Source: Musa acuminata AAA Group
Taxonomy: Eukaryota; Streptophyta; Magnoliopsida; Zingiberales; Musaceae
NCBI RefSeq assembly: GCF_036884655.1
Contig: NC_088327.1
Coordinates: 11,356,501 to 11,420,500 of the forward strand
DNA: 64,000 nt
Direction: 5' to 3'
Shown here in pieces: positions 11,242-23,672 of the stretch; position 1 is the first letter of the stretch; the number at the start of each line of letters is the position of its first letter. The notes under the pieces are model-generated. The model did no database searches. It was not told where the DNA came from and was given only the letters and a program-made list of their open reading frames with translations. Both the position numbers and the translations under genes were made by a program.

Positions 11242-13289
11242 TCATGTTCTACTCATCTTCATCTTGCCTAGTTTTCTACCCACCCGAGCCCACACGGATG
11301 AGTGCGTTGTGGGCTTCGACGATGACGAAGACATCTCCTCCAACGCCCTGTGCAACCCATCCATGTCCCGTCGGAGCTCGGAGTGCTTGGCTTTCATGTT
11401 CTCCAACTCAAAACTAAGTTTATTGACCTCCTCCGCTGCCACCGAACCCTCCTGCGAGCACTGGGTACGTGGATCTCTCTGGAGGAGGAGCCGCTGCTTC
11501 GTAGGAATCATGGAATGTGCTCCTTCGATCCAGGAGCCAGCAATGGAGTCGGTCATCGTGACCTGCTTCGAGAAGAGCAGTTGGATGGCGAATCGGATCG
11601 GGAGGCGCTCGTTCTTCACTGCGTGCGCGCAGGCGTCGACGGAGAGCTTCCGGCAGTCCATCACCTGGCAGAGCCGCATGCGTTCGTGGGCGGCGAGCGC
11701 TGGATGAACCTGCTTCATGATCGGGTTCGATGGCATGAGATGTCTGATTCAAGAACAGCCATCAGAGTTCGAGCTATTACCTTGAGGTATGAATCAACTG
11801 CTCTGTAGAGATCATCGTCACAGGTCCTCGCCGATTCCGGCAATGCTCGAGCCAACACCTTGAACTTGGCCAGCGGCAGGTTCCTGTCCGTTGACACTTC
11901 TGCTAGGTAACCATCCAGGAGCTCGGCCACCTTCGCCTTCGAGCTGGTCCGGATGGGACCGGAGCAAACTCCATATCCATGCTTCTCTGAGACTGACATC
12001 TCTGTTCTCTCTTGATCCACGAAATGCTCCACTAATCTTTGCATCAGATCGATATCGTACAACGCCTCGCTCTCGTGATCGGAAGGAAGGAGCAGGTCAG
12101 GCAGGTTGGCCTGCTCCAGATGCATTCCGACGCGCTTCTCCAGCTCCATGATCGCTGCAGGTTCCACCTGCAACGTTTTCGCCGTTCGAAGAAGCTGGAG
12201 CAGAAAGGTACAAGGGACGCAATTCTTGGTAGCAGGAATCATGGCGACTAGGCTCTCGACAATGAGCCGTCGATCTCGACTTTGAGCATTTGGATTGCCA
12301 TCAGCATCAGTTGTTGCTCTTTTGCAGAGGTCAGGGAGGCAAGTTGAAGCGTAGTTCATGATCGCTGCGCCGATCAAGTCCGACCTCATGCCTTTAAGTT
12401 CCATGGCGGTCACGACCTTCGCAAAGTGATCATCTCTCAGCGTCGATACGTCTTCGAACCACCAGTGTGTGGGAGCTTGCAGAAGATCGCTTCTTGGGCT
12501 TCTCTCCTCAGAGCTGCTGCTCCACGTTGAGCTGCTTCTCTTCATCTCCTTCGGCCTGGCACAAGCTTTCCATGCGATGGACTCGCTGCACCGCCGCACT
12601 ATCTGCAGGTTCTCAGCCCATGGAGACAGGCTCTCGCAGCTCTTGAGGACCGCAACCGCGTTCTTCCAGGACGAGAACACCACGTAGCTGAGGAAAGCTT
12701 CTGTCTTCACCGCCAAGTTCCCCTCCTGCAGGTCCTCCGTCATGTCCAAGTACTCCAACGCGCACCGTAGGCCGGCGATGTTCGAAGGCGTCAGATCGAT
12801 GGCGAAGCCGTAGCAGAACTTTGCAGCCAGCATGAACGCGTCAGGGCCACCGGGGATGTCATCAAGCTCGATCATTCTCAACTCCGAGCCTCCTGAAGAA
12901 TCCTCTATGATCCCTTTCACCGTTCCGCTCCTCGAGACCATAGGATTCTTGAAATGAAAACAAGAAGCACAGTGCAACTCAAGATCTTGAGGAGAAACAA
13001 AACAGTAGGTTTGTGTGAAGCATCACAAACCTGATGCAGATGGAAATTGGTGCCTCCCACCCTAATAAGCAGATCGCTGGGGGTGTCATCGGTGACATAC
13101 CTGAAGCTGCAATACATTAGCTTTCCTGCCATCACGGAAAACAGTATGCTTATGAGGTAGGAATACATACCAGGAGTCATCTATTAGAAAGAATCCATCC
13201 ATCTTGAGATCATCAACCTCGTCGCAGTCGAAGGATTCTTCATAGGAAGCTCTGTCTTCACTGCATGACTCAACTTTGGGATCCCACAT
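11242..13289 (-). CDS. BTB/POZ–NPH3 family protein, DOT3-like, 607 aa
   Basis: Exons in transcript order: 13171–13289, 13031–13100, 11781–12947 and 11242–11709. Phases match and the product is 607 aa, a normal NPH3-family length. The N-terminal BTB domain is split over exons 1–3 (WYVTDDTPSDLLIRVGG, NFHLHQ, NPMVSRSG, DDIPGGPDAFMLAAKFCYG). The NPH3 domain follows (WWFEDVSTLRDDHFAKVV, LIGAAIMNYA) with the signature DLYRAVDSYLK just before the last intron. The last exon gives a coiled-coil-like stretch (EEVNKLSFELENMKAKHSEL) and a Ser-rich tail. These proteins are adaptors of CUL3 ubiquitin ligases, or signalling partners of phototropins and auxin transport at the plasma membrane. The NPMVSRSG block and the long GLRCALEYL…SPWAENLQI core most resemble DOT3. 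That sub-family call is from memory and less certain than the family call. Confidence 0.9.
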
Positions 13290-15362
13290 TGTAAATGTGC
13301 AAAGGAATTGCACCAGTATAGGAAATATGGAACTAGAAAGAAACTAGTTTGATTAAAGGACATGAAGCACTTGCAGCTGTTTGTGATAGGAAATGAGTTC
13401 CAAGCAATCTGGTATTCATCTTAGTAGCTGTGAGATGCAGTTGATGAAACTGTAGAGCAACTAAACACAAGGATCACATGCTGTGGAGGCAAACGCAGTT
13501 ATGATGCTGGGGAGGAAGAAGACATCGGAGCAGATGCAGAGGAAGAGTGAGGAGGACAGAATTAATTGTAGATTTCTGGGTCCATATTAATATAAGGGAA
13601 TTAGGAAACAATCACATGGGCTGTAGCTGTAGGGTCGTCATATCTCATGACCTCACAGGCTGCAGGATCATGGGATGCTTCTGATCCCTCTCTTCTTGCA
13701 CTTAATGTTTCACTTGTTGTATTTGTTTGGAGGAAGGCTTGATGATATATATGCTGTCATCCACTGTAGGATCATTGTTTGTTTCTGCTGCAGACCAGTC
13801 TCTTTCTCATGCTATATCCAGTCTGCAACCAATCATTTGCTGGCATATATGGTGAATGAACAAGGTATTTCTTCTCTCTCTTCCCTCCATCCATCTCACA
13901 CTTGATCCATAATGCAAGAGCACAACACCCTTGGATACCGATTGATCAAGGGATCTGCCATGAATGGTGGCACTGTGAGAAGGGTGCAGCCCAGCCCATG
14001 CATTGCAACTTGGTCAGACAGAGATGCTCTGCCCAAAGGATGGCGACTCATGTTTCCTCCAAGTGGGCACCGTCATCCCCACCAAAGCATGGGCTGCAAA
14101 TAATGGGATACACTGCCAAGTTTGATTGGTTTGCAGACACATTCCCATTGTGTGGATCAACAGTTCAATCTCACTCGACATACGGTAAGTACCCTCAGTC
14201 CCTGTCTAAGATTCCAGTAATGACCTTCGAACAAAGAAACAGAATTCATCATCTGGAAAGAGGAAGAGCATTACAGTAAGAGAGATCAATGTGATTTCTC
14301 TTTCAACTTTGGCGAGGATCAGAGAATCCAACCATGAGATGGGCTCCAAGTTCAAGAGACAGCTATTTTACTGCTGCTCGAATCTTTGACAGATAAAAAC
14401 AAGATGGATATGCAAGTCTACTGATCCGACACTAAATTATTCACCCTGATCTTGACCTGAAGCAGCAGCTGCTTGTCATCTCACGTGTTATACATGGAAA
14501 ATTAGGATTGACCTACTCATCAGGAAGAGCATCGAGCAAGTTTGCTCTGTTTCGGGTTCTTACCACGACTCTGTGATCTCATGCATTTACACTACTTTTT
14601 CTATTCTTGTCTATGGAGTACCTCATTCTGTGATCTCAAATACATTACACTACATGTCATGCAAAATGGAATCCGAGCCACTGACACCAATGAGCTGCTG
14701 CAACGAGACCTAAAAGCAATGGAGTAATGAAGCGTGGTCTGACACCATGCGGTTCATGAGCCTTACACTCCATGTGATCCAGCTGAAACGAAGTAAACTG
14801 GAACAAGAGGGAAGGAGGGTTGACTTTCTAGGAACGAGTGCAGCATGCTCACTTATCACATGATCCCTGGTTATCAATCAGAGATAGTTTTCCACCATTT
14901 CTAACAGTTCCAGATGTTGTGTATTCTTAACGCAGTTGAAGAAGAAGAAAGAAGTAGTAGAAAAGTCGAAACAGAGCTGAGGTATTATTATTCCATGAGG
15001 AGGATGAAGAAGAAAGCATCTTTTTTTGGCAGTTTCAGATTTTAATGTGCTGCTTTGACCTTGCTATTGTAACTCATGTGGATTCTTGAAGCAAGCAATC
15101 GTGCTAAAGGAAGGATCTGGACGACAATCTTGGAGTGTGCACACATCTTTTAAACCACCTTCTGATCAAAATGCCAGTAATTTATGAGTTGCCTGCCACA
15201 GAACTAAGATGTGGAGGGTTTGACCTTTTGCCCATGTGTGTGTGAAGAGCATCAACAAAGGGAACTTGGAATTAGGCTTTCCAGCATTGAAGGCAAGAGG
15301 ACGAAGTACACCCTCATCTGTTCACCACAATAGTTTTAGAAGAAAAGAATAGAATAGAAGAT
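13290..15362. other. Intergenic region upstream of the NPH3-family gene
   Basis: Holds the promoter and 5' leader of the NPH3-family gene near 13290–13600 and otherwise unique-looking sequence. Open frames such as 13902–14279 (+) have no recognisable domain or codon bias and are treated as chance. Confidence 0.5.
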
Positions 15363-15390
15363 AAAAGAACAATTATTAAAGAAGCCGAAG

Positions 15391-15887
15391 AAATGAAAAA
15401 TACTTTAATATATGTTTCCTCTTCTATTTATACAAATTAGGAGAAAGAATTTTCCTCAACAAAATAAAGGATTTTCCTCAACAGAATAAAGAGATTTCCT
15501 TATATAGTTGGAAAAATCTTATATTTTAAGATCGCTGCTATTGTTACGATTGCTGTTGCTATGAGAGCACAGGCGTTCTCTTCGTTCTCCTTAAGTCCAC
15601 CGACTGATGAGGAAAATGAGGATTGGCCATGGAACCTCTTAGAAATATAGCTGCAGCGGCGTTGGTGGTTGGCCGAAGACAAGGGCGAAGCTGCGCTTTT
15701 CTCAATGACGTTGGTCAACAATTATTGAAGAAGCTTTATTGAAGAAGTGAAGAAACTTTATTGAATAAATGAAAAATGCTTCGTACATTAATATGTTCTC
15801 CTATTTATACAAATTAGGAGAAATGATTTCTCTCAACAAATAGAGGATTTTCCTCGACACAATAAAAATTTCCGGGAAAATCTTATC
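15391..15887 (-). mobile_element. Short LTR–internal–LTR relic (TRIM-like or deleted LTR retroelement)
   Basis: Two similar copies in the same orientation lie at 15391–15523 and 15767–15887. Both share an AATGAAAAAT…TATTTATACAAATTAGGAGAAA…TTTCCTC…AAAATCTTAT pattern. Read on the minus strand, each has a TATA-like TATAAATA and ends near AATAAA-like signals, as an LTR would. The intervening ~240 bp contains an open frame (15500–15721) without a known domain. No polymerase, integrase or GAG domain is present, so this is non-autonomous or internally deleted. A third partial copy is at 18444–18528 and a relative of the internal part is at about 61037–61210. The right copy ends about 60 bp from the stop of the GT61 gene. 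Confidence 0.55.
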
Positions 15888-15948
15888 ATCTATCAACTCT
15901 TGCGTCATATTGCATCTTCTACCCGATCACCGTTTGAAGGTGAGCGGA

Positions 15949-17488
15949 TTAGCCACACTTGCAGTGGACTTCACGTTCTTGAGCTGCTTCCGTGGATGGC
16001 TTCTGCAGCTTGTATCTCCTCGTCTCGCCCAGGACTCGCGCGGTCCAGTTGGAGAAGAAGGCCTCGTCGTGTCCCAACTGCTGGTTCTTGAGGAAGGAGA
16101 AGCACGAGGTGGTGAGGCCGGGAGGGCATGGCTCGCCGTGGGGGTCGTTCCATGCGCCCTGGTGCCGCATTCCGGACCAGTCGGCCAACCAGCGGTACAC
16201 GTACTGGCCAACTCCCGCGAGCTCCAGCCACCCCTTGGGGAAGAACTCCATCACGCTGCTGTTCTTGTCCATGAAGAACATGTTGGTCAGCTGGGCTCCG
16301 TGTGGCGTCGCCAGGATGTCTGTTCCGCTCATCAGCTTCACCTGGATCGATCAAGACAATGATAGGTGAAGCTGTTCTCTAGTTAACGCGATAACCGGAA
16401 GATGCGAGAGAACAGATGCCAACCTGATCGCAGAAGGTTAGATTGTTTGGGTTGGCAACCTTGAGCCTGCAACCTTCCACCTTCCTGCATTCCCTCCGAA
16501 AGATGTGGATCACGGCGTCGTCATCCTTGAACGACCTCGCACCCACCCTCAGCAGCAGCGTGAGCCTTATGGCCTTGAGATCATCTTCTTCCCTGGTGAT
16601 GTTACAGTAAGCTCGAGCATTGCACCTCAGCAAGTCGTAGAGCTTCTCCTTCCTCTCCCTACCCATGGTTCCTTGGTTATGGCGGAACACCACCGCCTGC
16701 TCGAAGCAGCTCGGTCCCTCGTCGCTCTTGCGGAACTGCTCGATCTCCATGCTCGGACCGAAGGTGGCCTCCATCAAGGTCCGAATCCACGGGATCTTTA
16801 GGTTTCTTCTTATCTCCCCTTGCTGGTACAGCACCCACCTGGCCGGCATGACGCAGGCCTTCCTCTCGTGCCATGCTACGAAGGGCGCCAACGCTGATAT
16901 CCCATGGAATATGTTATCGTAGCTGTAGTAGGTGTCCGACACGAAGGTCAGCCCTGAAAGCAGCTTGGCGTTCGGCGGAAGAGCTTCCGCTGGTGCCAAA
17001 GCATACGAATTCATGGTGCCGTTGGAAGCGCTACCACCACCCAAGCACAGCAGCTTGCCGTCCATCTCCTTCGATGGGAAGTAGAGGTATTCAGCCTCGC
17101 CTTTCTCCTTGGTGTCATTTACGGAGCTCATGAACCAAGTGTTGCCTACCATGGCGGTCTCGGCGAATCGAAGGTCCTTGAGGGGGAGGAACGTGACATT
17201 GCCCCGTGGCTCGTCTGTCGACCTCTGACTCAGCTCGAGCTCGCCGATTAGGTTATGAACATGGTGAGCCAGCAGTGGCCATGCGGAGTAGGAGGAGGGG
17301 AACGTGAAGGGAGCCGTCGATGTTCTGATCACAGTCTGGATCTGGAGAAGGGTGAGGAAGACGCAGAAGAGGGTGATGAGTAGGTTGATGTAGAATCTGT
17401 ATGAGTGGTTACAGGAGCGAGGGAAGCTCCTTTGCTTGGAGAAAGATCTGCGGAGGACGTGATCATGAGATGAAGGAGAAGGCATCAT
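15949..17488 (-). CDS. Glycosyltransferase family 61 protein, 485 aa
   Basis: Two exons, 16424–17488 and 15949–16341, join in phase 0 across an 82-nt GT–AG intron to give 485 aa. It has type II Golgi topology: a basic N-terminus, one membrane helix at about residues 31–52 (INLLITLFCVFLTLLQI), a stem, then the catalytic domain. GT61 (DUF563) landmarks include the DNIFHGISALAPFVAW region and, in exon 2, GTDILATPHGAQLTNMFFM and VMEFFPKGW. Family members transfer xylose, arabinose or related sugars to xylan in grasses, or β1,2-xylose to N-glycans. The acceptor for this copy cannot be read from sequence. ATG 17488 is chosen because it is the first in the frame and is followed by the anchor. A TATA-like element lies about 70 bp upstream. 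Confidence 0.92.
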
Positions 17489-17559
17489 GGACGAGCAGAG
17501 TTCTCCCCAAATACTAGAACGTACAGAATGGAGACCAAAGATGCAGATTTACCTCTCTC

Positions 17560-17567
17560 TATATATG
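17560..17567 (-). promoter_or_regulatory. TATA-like box of the GT61 gene
   Basis: The minus strand reads CATATATAG about 70 bp upstream of the GT61 ATG, a usual plant spacing given a short leader. Confidence 0.45.
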
Positions 17568-17599
17568 GTGTGAGCAACGACGGATTCGGGGTTGACATC

Positions 17600-19734
17600 G
17601 CTCGTCTCTTTAAGATTCCGTCTTGGATTGTGTGGCCACTGCTGACTTGTAATTACTGCGAGGCCAAACGAAGCAAAGGCCACATTGAGATCCTTTGGAA
17701 TCAAGCAGTCAACCAATGACTTGGAATCACGTCCAACTTCCACGAGCCCATCCCCATCCACGAGAGCTAACGGTGCAACATTAACCACATCTCCTCCAAT
17801 GTGAGCCGCAATTTAAGTCAACCGGATCGGGGAATGGATTTTGACTTTTTCTAGAAAGGAGCACGACGATTCCTTGGAAAGGAAAAAGAGGCGAGGAGAA
17901 AGAAAGAAGCACAATGAACTCACTCACTTGCGGAATGAGCAATGTTGATCCAATGCATTGGCCTTTGTATCCTTCAATATTAACTGGTATTGTGTAGATA
18001 TATTTGATTAAAATATAGAGTAAGATCAAGAGGGACAAACGCAAGATTTGAATTCATGACTTACTTTTGATTGAGTCAAAAGAAAAGAAAAAGATTCTGT
18101 ATCTCAATATACAAGAAAAATAATTTAAAAAAGGAAAAGGACTTAATATATTTATATGCAATGGTATCTTTTTTTTTATATATGTTGAATTTTCTAGAGA
18201 AAAAAATAAAATTCAAACATAACCAACAGATAAGGAAAAATCTTGATGGAGTCTTCATCCTCAATTACCATCCAAAATAAAATTTAATTTTTTTGATATT
18301 ATTGTTATTTTGGATCAATCAAAATTCGACACACGATGTCGAATCATCCTAACAATAGAAGCATGGTTGGTTGGGAGCTGAATCCATGTTTATGAGGTGT
18401 TAGAGTTTGAATTAACTTAGTGACAATGTGGAGCACACCCCATTCCTCTTCTATTTATACAGATTAGGAGAGAAGATTTTCCTCAACAGAATAGAGATTT
18501 CCTCATATAATTAGGAAAATCTTATCTGCTATGAATGAGCACCACAATTATTTTGCTTTTGGAGTTTGGAGAGATCCAAGATTAGTTGGGTTTTGTTATA
18601 ATACAGATTCTAGAGAATCGTTGACTTGTACTTATATTTAACACAGATCCAAATGGGATTATAGATGTTTCAGAATGCAAATTAGATGTGTTGGCAAGCG
18701 TTATGGGATTCAAACAATCTTGATTGGTGGTTTGAATCTTGACACCTTCACTACAGGATTTCTCATATGTACAAGAAAGATAAAGGCTTTGGCTCTGAAT
18801 AATTAAGAACACATGAGGCCAAGCACTGAAGAGAGGGAAGAACTAAGCAACCATAAGTAGTTGATGAACTACTACTTCTTGCTAGACTGTACATCAATTA
18901 CCATGGAAGGAGATCAGGAAGACAAGGTGGTGTCCACTACTCGAGTGTTAGTGAGTTGTTGAGTGGTGTGGCAAAATTGCACTAGAGTTGTTGGTATGGA
19001 TGAAATGTGTATTAGGTAAATATGCATGACATGACAGTGCACTTAAGCAAGTCCAAAGGAGCATCTGAGACTTATGATTGGAAATGATGTGCTGGCACTA
19101 CTGTAGCAGCAGAAGAAAACCTTGTGACTGATTAAAAGCTTCTGCTAATGGCCTTAATGTTGGATACAGCCTTGCTTCCTTCATTTATGTCTTGCTTGTC
19201 ATTATCCAAGCTATAATGCAGGGCATAAAATGCAGTAAGGGAGTTACCACACTGCACAGAAAGTTCATTTCTGTCCTGTTGCGTAGTATGGTAGCTCTAT
19301 CATATTTCCATTCCAGGGGAAGAAATAGGACAGATACATCAACTCATCAGTTTTGGTTTCCTGGATTGATACTTTTTTTTCTGATGACACATATTCTGTA
19401 TTTTGAGTTCATTTCTCAAGACTTTTTGTAGTCACCACTGATCCTCAAATGCATTTTTCTTCAAGTTATAAGATGAAAGGCATATACTGAGCTCCTCACA
19501 ACTCTCAGCAACTTTTTTTCTTTGGATTCTTCTGACCTTCCTATCTTCCACCACAAATAATATGAAACCACTAGAAACTATTTCTTCCAAACAATTTGGC
19601 TTTTGGCACAAAAAAATTCACACCGATGGCAACCACAACACATCATCTTGGTCTATGGACAGGTCTCAGGATGAAATCCAAAGAAAGATCTTGTCACCAA
19701 TACGATACCATGTGGGCTTTGGGTACAATGTACT
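17600..19734. other. Intergenic region between the GT61 and ATL genes
   Basis: AT-rich sequence with a partial LTR-like copy (18444–18528) and no recognised gene. The right end should contain the 3'UTR of the ATL gene. Confidence 0.5.
18444..18528 (-). repeat. Partial third copy of the local LTR-like repeat
   Basis: Shares TCCTCTTCTATTTATACA, TTAGGAG, TTTTCCTCAACAGAATA and GGAAAATCTTAT with the copies at 15391–15523 and 15767–15887, in the same orientation. It is probably a solo LTR or truncated insertion. Confidence 0.55.
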
Positions 19735-20823
19735 CTAAACGCGTTCCATCGCTGAGGAGGTAGCAGATGACGACGACGACGACGGCGACTCGGTTACCAC
19801 CGCCTCCTTCTCCTTTGTTCCTTCCTTCATGGGTTCGGACTTCCCCCCTCCTTCTCCAAGAGCAAGGTCAAGGGGAGCTTCGACGGACGGGTAGACCCTC
19901 TTACTCGACCCCTCCACGGCCGTCCCATCCGCTCGCCGCCTCACCGAGAACGTCCGCAGCAGGAATCCCCACCGCCCGCTCCACCCCCGTCGATACCCCC
20001 TGCTCCCGCTTGCCACCCCGCGGACCCGTGGCTCCGCCACACTCGCCGCCCGCCGGAGCCCTGCTGCCGTGAAGATCTCCCTTCTTATGTCCTCCGGAAG
20101 CCGCAGCGTGTACCGGTCTACCTCCTCCCCCTCGTGCCCCGTGGAGTGCCACCTCCGGTACCCCACCGACGGCCGCCCCGCTTCCAGATCTCCTTCCTCC
20201 ATCGCTCCGGACTCCTCCGCAGGCGTGGACTCGCAGGCGGCGGCGATGGAGTCGGCGGCCGCCGGCTCGGCGAGGTTGGCACGGCAAACAGGGCAGGTGA
20301 CGTGGGTGTCGAGCCAGATATCGATGCAGTCGACGTGGAACACGTGAGAGCACCTGGGGAGCAACCGGAGGGTGTCTTCGTCGGCGAACTCGGAAAGGCA
20401 CACAGCGCACTCCAGCGTATCGTTCCCTTTTTTGTGCTCCTTCGCCTCGGAATACGCCATGGTAGGGAACGAAGCGAGCACCTCCGGGTCGATTCCCCGC
20501 CGCACGGTGCGACGGGAGACCGCGCCGGACTCCACGACCCCGGAGGGTCGAGTCCCGCTGGAACTGCCGGAGCTGCACTGCCGCAGGTAGACGGAGAAGA
20601 ATCCAAGGAAGAAGAAGCCACAGATGAAGGCGATGATGAGGGCGGCGATAGTGGGGTTGATCTTGACGTTGTAGCCGCTGTAGGGGCTGTCGCCGAAGGG
20701 CGTTTGAGAGGCCTGAGCGTCGACACAGCGGGGAGTGACGAGAACCAGAGTGAGCACTAAGAGCGGAAGCGACGCCGTCCCATGGGCGAGTGCTGGGGTC
20801 GGGCGGTGGTTTGCCGTCGCCAT
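19735..20823 (-). CDS. ATL-type RING-H2 E3 ubiquitin ligase, 362 aa
   Basis: Single-exon gene, as usual for ATLs. ATG 20823 is preferred because it starts a clear signal peptide ([19 protein letters not shown], residues ~20–37). The frame stays open further 5' but without a better start. A second hydrophobic segment (residues ~58–78, [20 protein letters not shown]) is the membrane anchor. A GLD-like region (~109–122, [14 protein letters not shown]) is followed by a canonical RING-H2 at residues 139–180: C-x2-C-x14-C-x-H-x2-H-x2-C-x10-C-x2-C, with Pro before the last Cys as in ATLs. The C-terminal region is basic, then Ser-rich. Such ligases ubiquitinate targets at membranes. The SP–TM–RING layout and the [11 protein letters not shown] motif resemble ATL6/ATL31 (defence and C/N balance), but ortholog assignment is tentative. 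Confidence 0.93.
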   Translation of the reverse strand: MATANHRPTPALAHGTASLPLLVLTLVLVTPRCVDAQASQTPFGDSPYSGYNVKINPTIAALIIAFICGFFFLGFFSVYLRQCSSGSSSGTRPSGVVESGAVSRRTVRRGIDPEVLASFPTMAYSEAKEHKKGNDTLECAVCLSEFADEDTLRLLPRCSHVFHVDCIDIWLDTHVTCPVCRANLAEPAAADSIAAACESTPAEESGAMEEGDLEAGRPSVGYRRWHSTGHEGEEVDRYTLRLPEDIRREIFTAAGLRRAASVAEPRVRGVASGSRGYRRGWSGRWGFLLRTFSVRRRADGTAVEGSSKRVYPSVEAPLDLALGEGGGKSEPMKEGTKEKEAVVTESPSSSSSSATSSAMERV

Positions 20824-21393
20824 AGTTGGAATCAGGGAGGTGTTCGATCGGTGGCGCCGATGGGGAGCGGCAATAATTATAAGATGCCGGTTTGCCGTGG
20901 GCGTGAAGTTAGAGGGAGGGAAGTCAATGGTTGAACTTTGACTTTTAATGTAGATCGGCGAACGTATGCGCGCGGTCGTGATGAAAGCCCCACCTCTCAC
21001 CGTGGACGCGAGTCAGCTATCAAACCAAGGCCCGAGTACAGGAAACACTTCCACCACCTTGCCTTCTATTTGGATTGCTTTGCTTGTTGCGGTGGGTTTT
21101 GCTGAACCCTGTTTGGACCGAGGTAACAGAGCGTTTTTGTCTTCGCATGCGGGGGCGGAGACGCAGAGGGAAGAGTCCTGTCGAGTGTGCCAACAAAACA
21201 GAGTATGTTTAACGCCACAGCGATCGAAAGATTTGACGGTGACTCGCAGACCGCGCCTTTGCCGCGCAACTCCAACCTTCGCATTGATCAAGTAGAAAAA
21301 TACGAGCCCAAAAATAGAGTTCCTTGCGATATGTACTCTTTGACGAGCTTGACACACATTAAAGCATACGTTCCCCTTCCTTGTTGCTCTTTC

Positions 21394-21431
<38 letters not shown>

Positions 21432-23122
21432 GGTTTCATTTAATGCATAAGACAGAGGCTTATTTCCTTTATTGCTCTGTTTTAGCTTTCAGAAACTGCT
21501 GACATCCTCTGTAGTGTGTGAGAAGCCACAATGTTTTACTCTGTAATTGCAGACCACTTCTGTTGTCTTCCAGTATAATTAACATAGCCAAATTGGAAAA
21601 GAAGGAGCTTTGTCCTTTACCATGGGCGAGCACCAGTTTCCGAGAAAGATGTTGAAGGCCTGCACTTGCCTTAATAATGGCTGGAGCATCAAATGTCAGT
21701 GCTCAAGATTATGATGCAGTTGACACAGAGTAGTTCCCTGTTAATTTCTTCTGGATCAAAGAAGAGTGGCCACATTAATTTATGCTGCAAAATGTCTGCT
21801 CAAATCTGCAACGCAAAAGAGCAGAAATGCTCGATCTGACTTTGTGATTGAATACTGCTTTCTTGTCAGGCAAAAATTTCTAACTATATGTTGAGAGGAT
21901 CATTATAAAACCAGTTTAGAGCTCATCCATGAAGGAGATTGTACACCTACTTGTTCTATACAAAACCAGTTTGGAATTTTCTACCTTTGTTGTCAGATTA
22001 CAGACACTAAATAATGATAATAATGTGCACATGGTGGGACTGTGTAGATCAAGTCCCCATCGATTACATGCATCATGAGCCAGTGGAGCCATTTCTACTG
22101 TCAACTATGATAGATGTATCATTGTGAGAAGAAAGGCTAATAAGAGTTCAGAAACACATCTCCAACTTCCTTCCCTGTATACTTCTGCTGCTGCCTGGAA
22201 CAAGAAATGGAGCTTAGCAGTCACCTGCCTTTCCTAAGAAGATAAGATATACTAAAACAATCTCGAGACACTCTGCAATTTATTGCTTCAAGGGAAAATT
22301 TCCTGCAAGAAAAGCCCAAAAAAAGCCACCTGTATCTATCCATCTCTCTATCATTCCACCAGCCTTGTTCCTTGCAAGACTCCAATGACCAATCCATACT
22401 CCTCTCCAGAAGTTTTTGGCGTCTTCATCCATCTCACCGTTGCCATCACGCTAAATCCCTTGAAAGTGGTGTAATGTGGCGAAGTCGGAGCATAGCCTGT
22501 TGGTGTCACCAAGCACGCAATGCATCATATGAACTGCTCTAGAACACCCATAAAAAGCATCAGCAAGAGTCTCCTCTCTCCTCTCATCGAAGAGGTCCTC
22601 CTGTGTGCGGCTCATCCAACATGTCCATGATCAGATCATTGGCTTCCTTCTACCGTCGTAAGGTTTATCTCCTTGGTCAGCATGGACCTCGTTCTCACGG
22701 CATCATCGTGCGGCATACCCAAGGCCCGGCTACGCTGAATCGAGAGAGACGTAATCATTGCACAAAGATGTATGTACACAGTGAATCGAGCACTGACGCT
22801 GATGTCAGACAACCATCTTCGCACAGGCCTCCACCTCGATCGCCCCTCTCGACTTGGTATCTATCATCATCTCCTCTTTACATGCCCACCATGATGCAAA
22901 AACCCTCCATGGACTTTAAGCCTCTTTCAACCATTGCAATGTCGCAGGGCAAGATGGGTTCTCGGGTCTATGCTAACTCTGATACTGCCATTCTGGGAAA
23001 AGAAATGGAGGACCTTATTGAGAATAGAAGGTACAGGAATCCTATCTCTGATCGCATTCGGAACAATCGTCAGGCCGTGAAACGTGGTCTTAACCTATTT
23101 CATTTTATTAGGTGAGGTGGAG
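20824..23122. other. Intergenic / divergent promoter region
   Basis: Contains the promoter of the ATL gene (−) and the unresolved 5' part of the small helical-protein gene (+). A (GA)n tract lies at 21394–21432. The 170-codon frame at 22603–23115 is open but cannot be spliced in phase to the downstream exon at its best donor, so its coding status is undecided. Confidence 0.4.
21394..21432. repeat. (GA)n microsatellite
   Basis: Almost pure GA repeat, interrupted once by GG. Confidence 0.95.
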
Positions 23123-23672
23123 ATGGTCACAGACGCAGTGGAAGAAGTGTTCGAGGTGGTGGAGAAGGTGGCAACTGTTGTGGAGAAGGTCTCATCGGAG
23201 GTGGCAGAGAGGCTTCCTGAGGAGGGGAAGCTAAAAGATGCAGTGTTATCAGTCGAGCATGTATCGCGAGAAGCTGCAGAAGATGCTCACCTTGCAAAGG
23301 ACATCATTCATAAGGTGACTTCGCCCACACACCAATTACTTTCTCCTCCTTTTACTGAATCAGAAAAGACATGGAAGAAGATGAAGTTGACATGCATGTT
23401 GAGCCGCCTCCTTCCTAGTCACTTCATGAGATCTATCTGTTTAGGTTTGCTATGTCCATTTATGCTTGCTTCACGCACAAGTACAAGCAATTGGACTAAG
23501 CAGTTGAGGAGTGTGACCTTTTCCTTTCTGCCATTTAAATGCTCTAAAGGCAATCTCCAGTTTGACAATGTTCATTCATGGCAATGTGCAGTTGGATGAA
23601 GTGAAACAGGAGGTGGAGTTGCTCTTGGAGTCCGTCGTCGACGCAGGGAAGAAGGTAGATGGAAAGAAATAG
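23123..23672 (+). CDS. Small Val/Glu-rich helical protein, at least 90 aa, 5' end uncertain
   Basis: Two exons, 23123–23314 and 23592–23672, join in phase 0 (CATAAG|gtgact … tgtgcag|TTGGAT) to a TAG at 23670. The peptide is a repetitive amphipathic helix (TDAVEEVFEVVEKVATVVEK, LPEEGKLKDAVLSVEHVSRE, DEVKQEVELLLESVVDAGKK). It is similar in style to small plastid-targeted plant proteins with VEKVAEEV repeats that I recall without a named function. An acceptor-like ttttattag ends at 23111, so an upstream exon (perhaps with a transit peptide) may exist. The only long upstream frame (22603–23115) does not join cleanly. The ATG at 23123 could also be the true start of a 90-aa protein. Confidence 0.55.

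Noticed and set aside
11195..11808. Plus-strand frames of 150–170 codons
   Set aside because: Antisense to the last exons of the NPH3-family gene.
13902..14279. 125-codon plus-strand frame
   Set aside because: No recognised domain or partner exon; consistent with chance.
19901..20760. Several 200-codon frames overlapping the ATL gene on both strands
   Set aside because: Shadows of the intact RING-H2 gene; Arg/Pro/Ser-rich with no domain.
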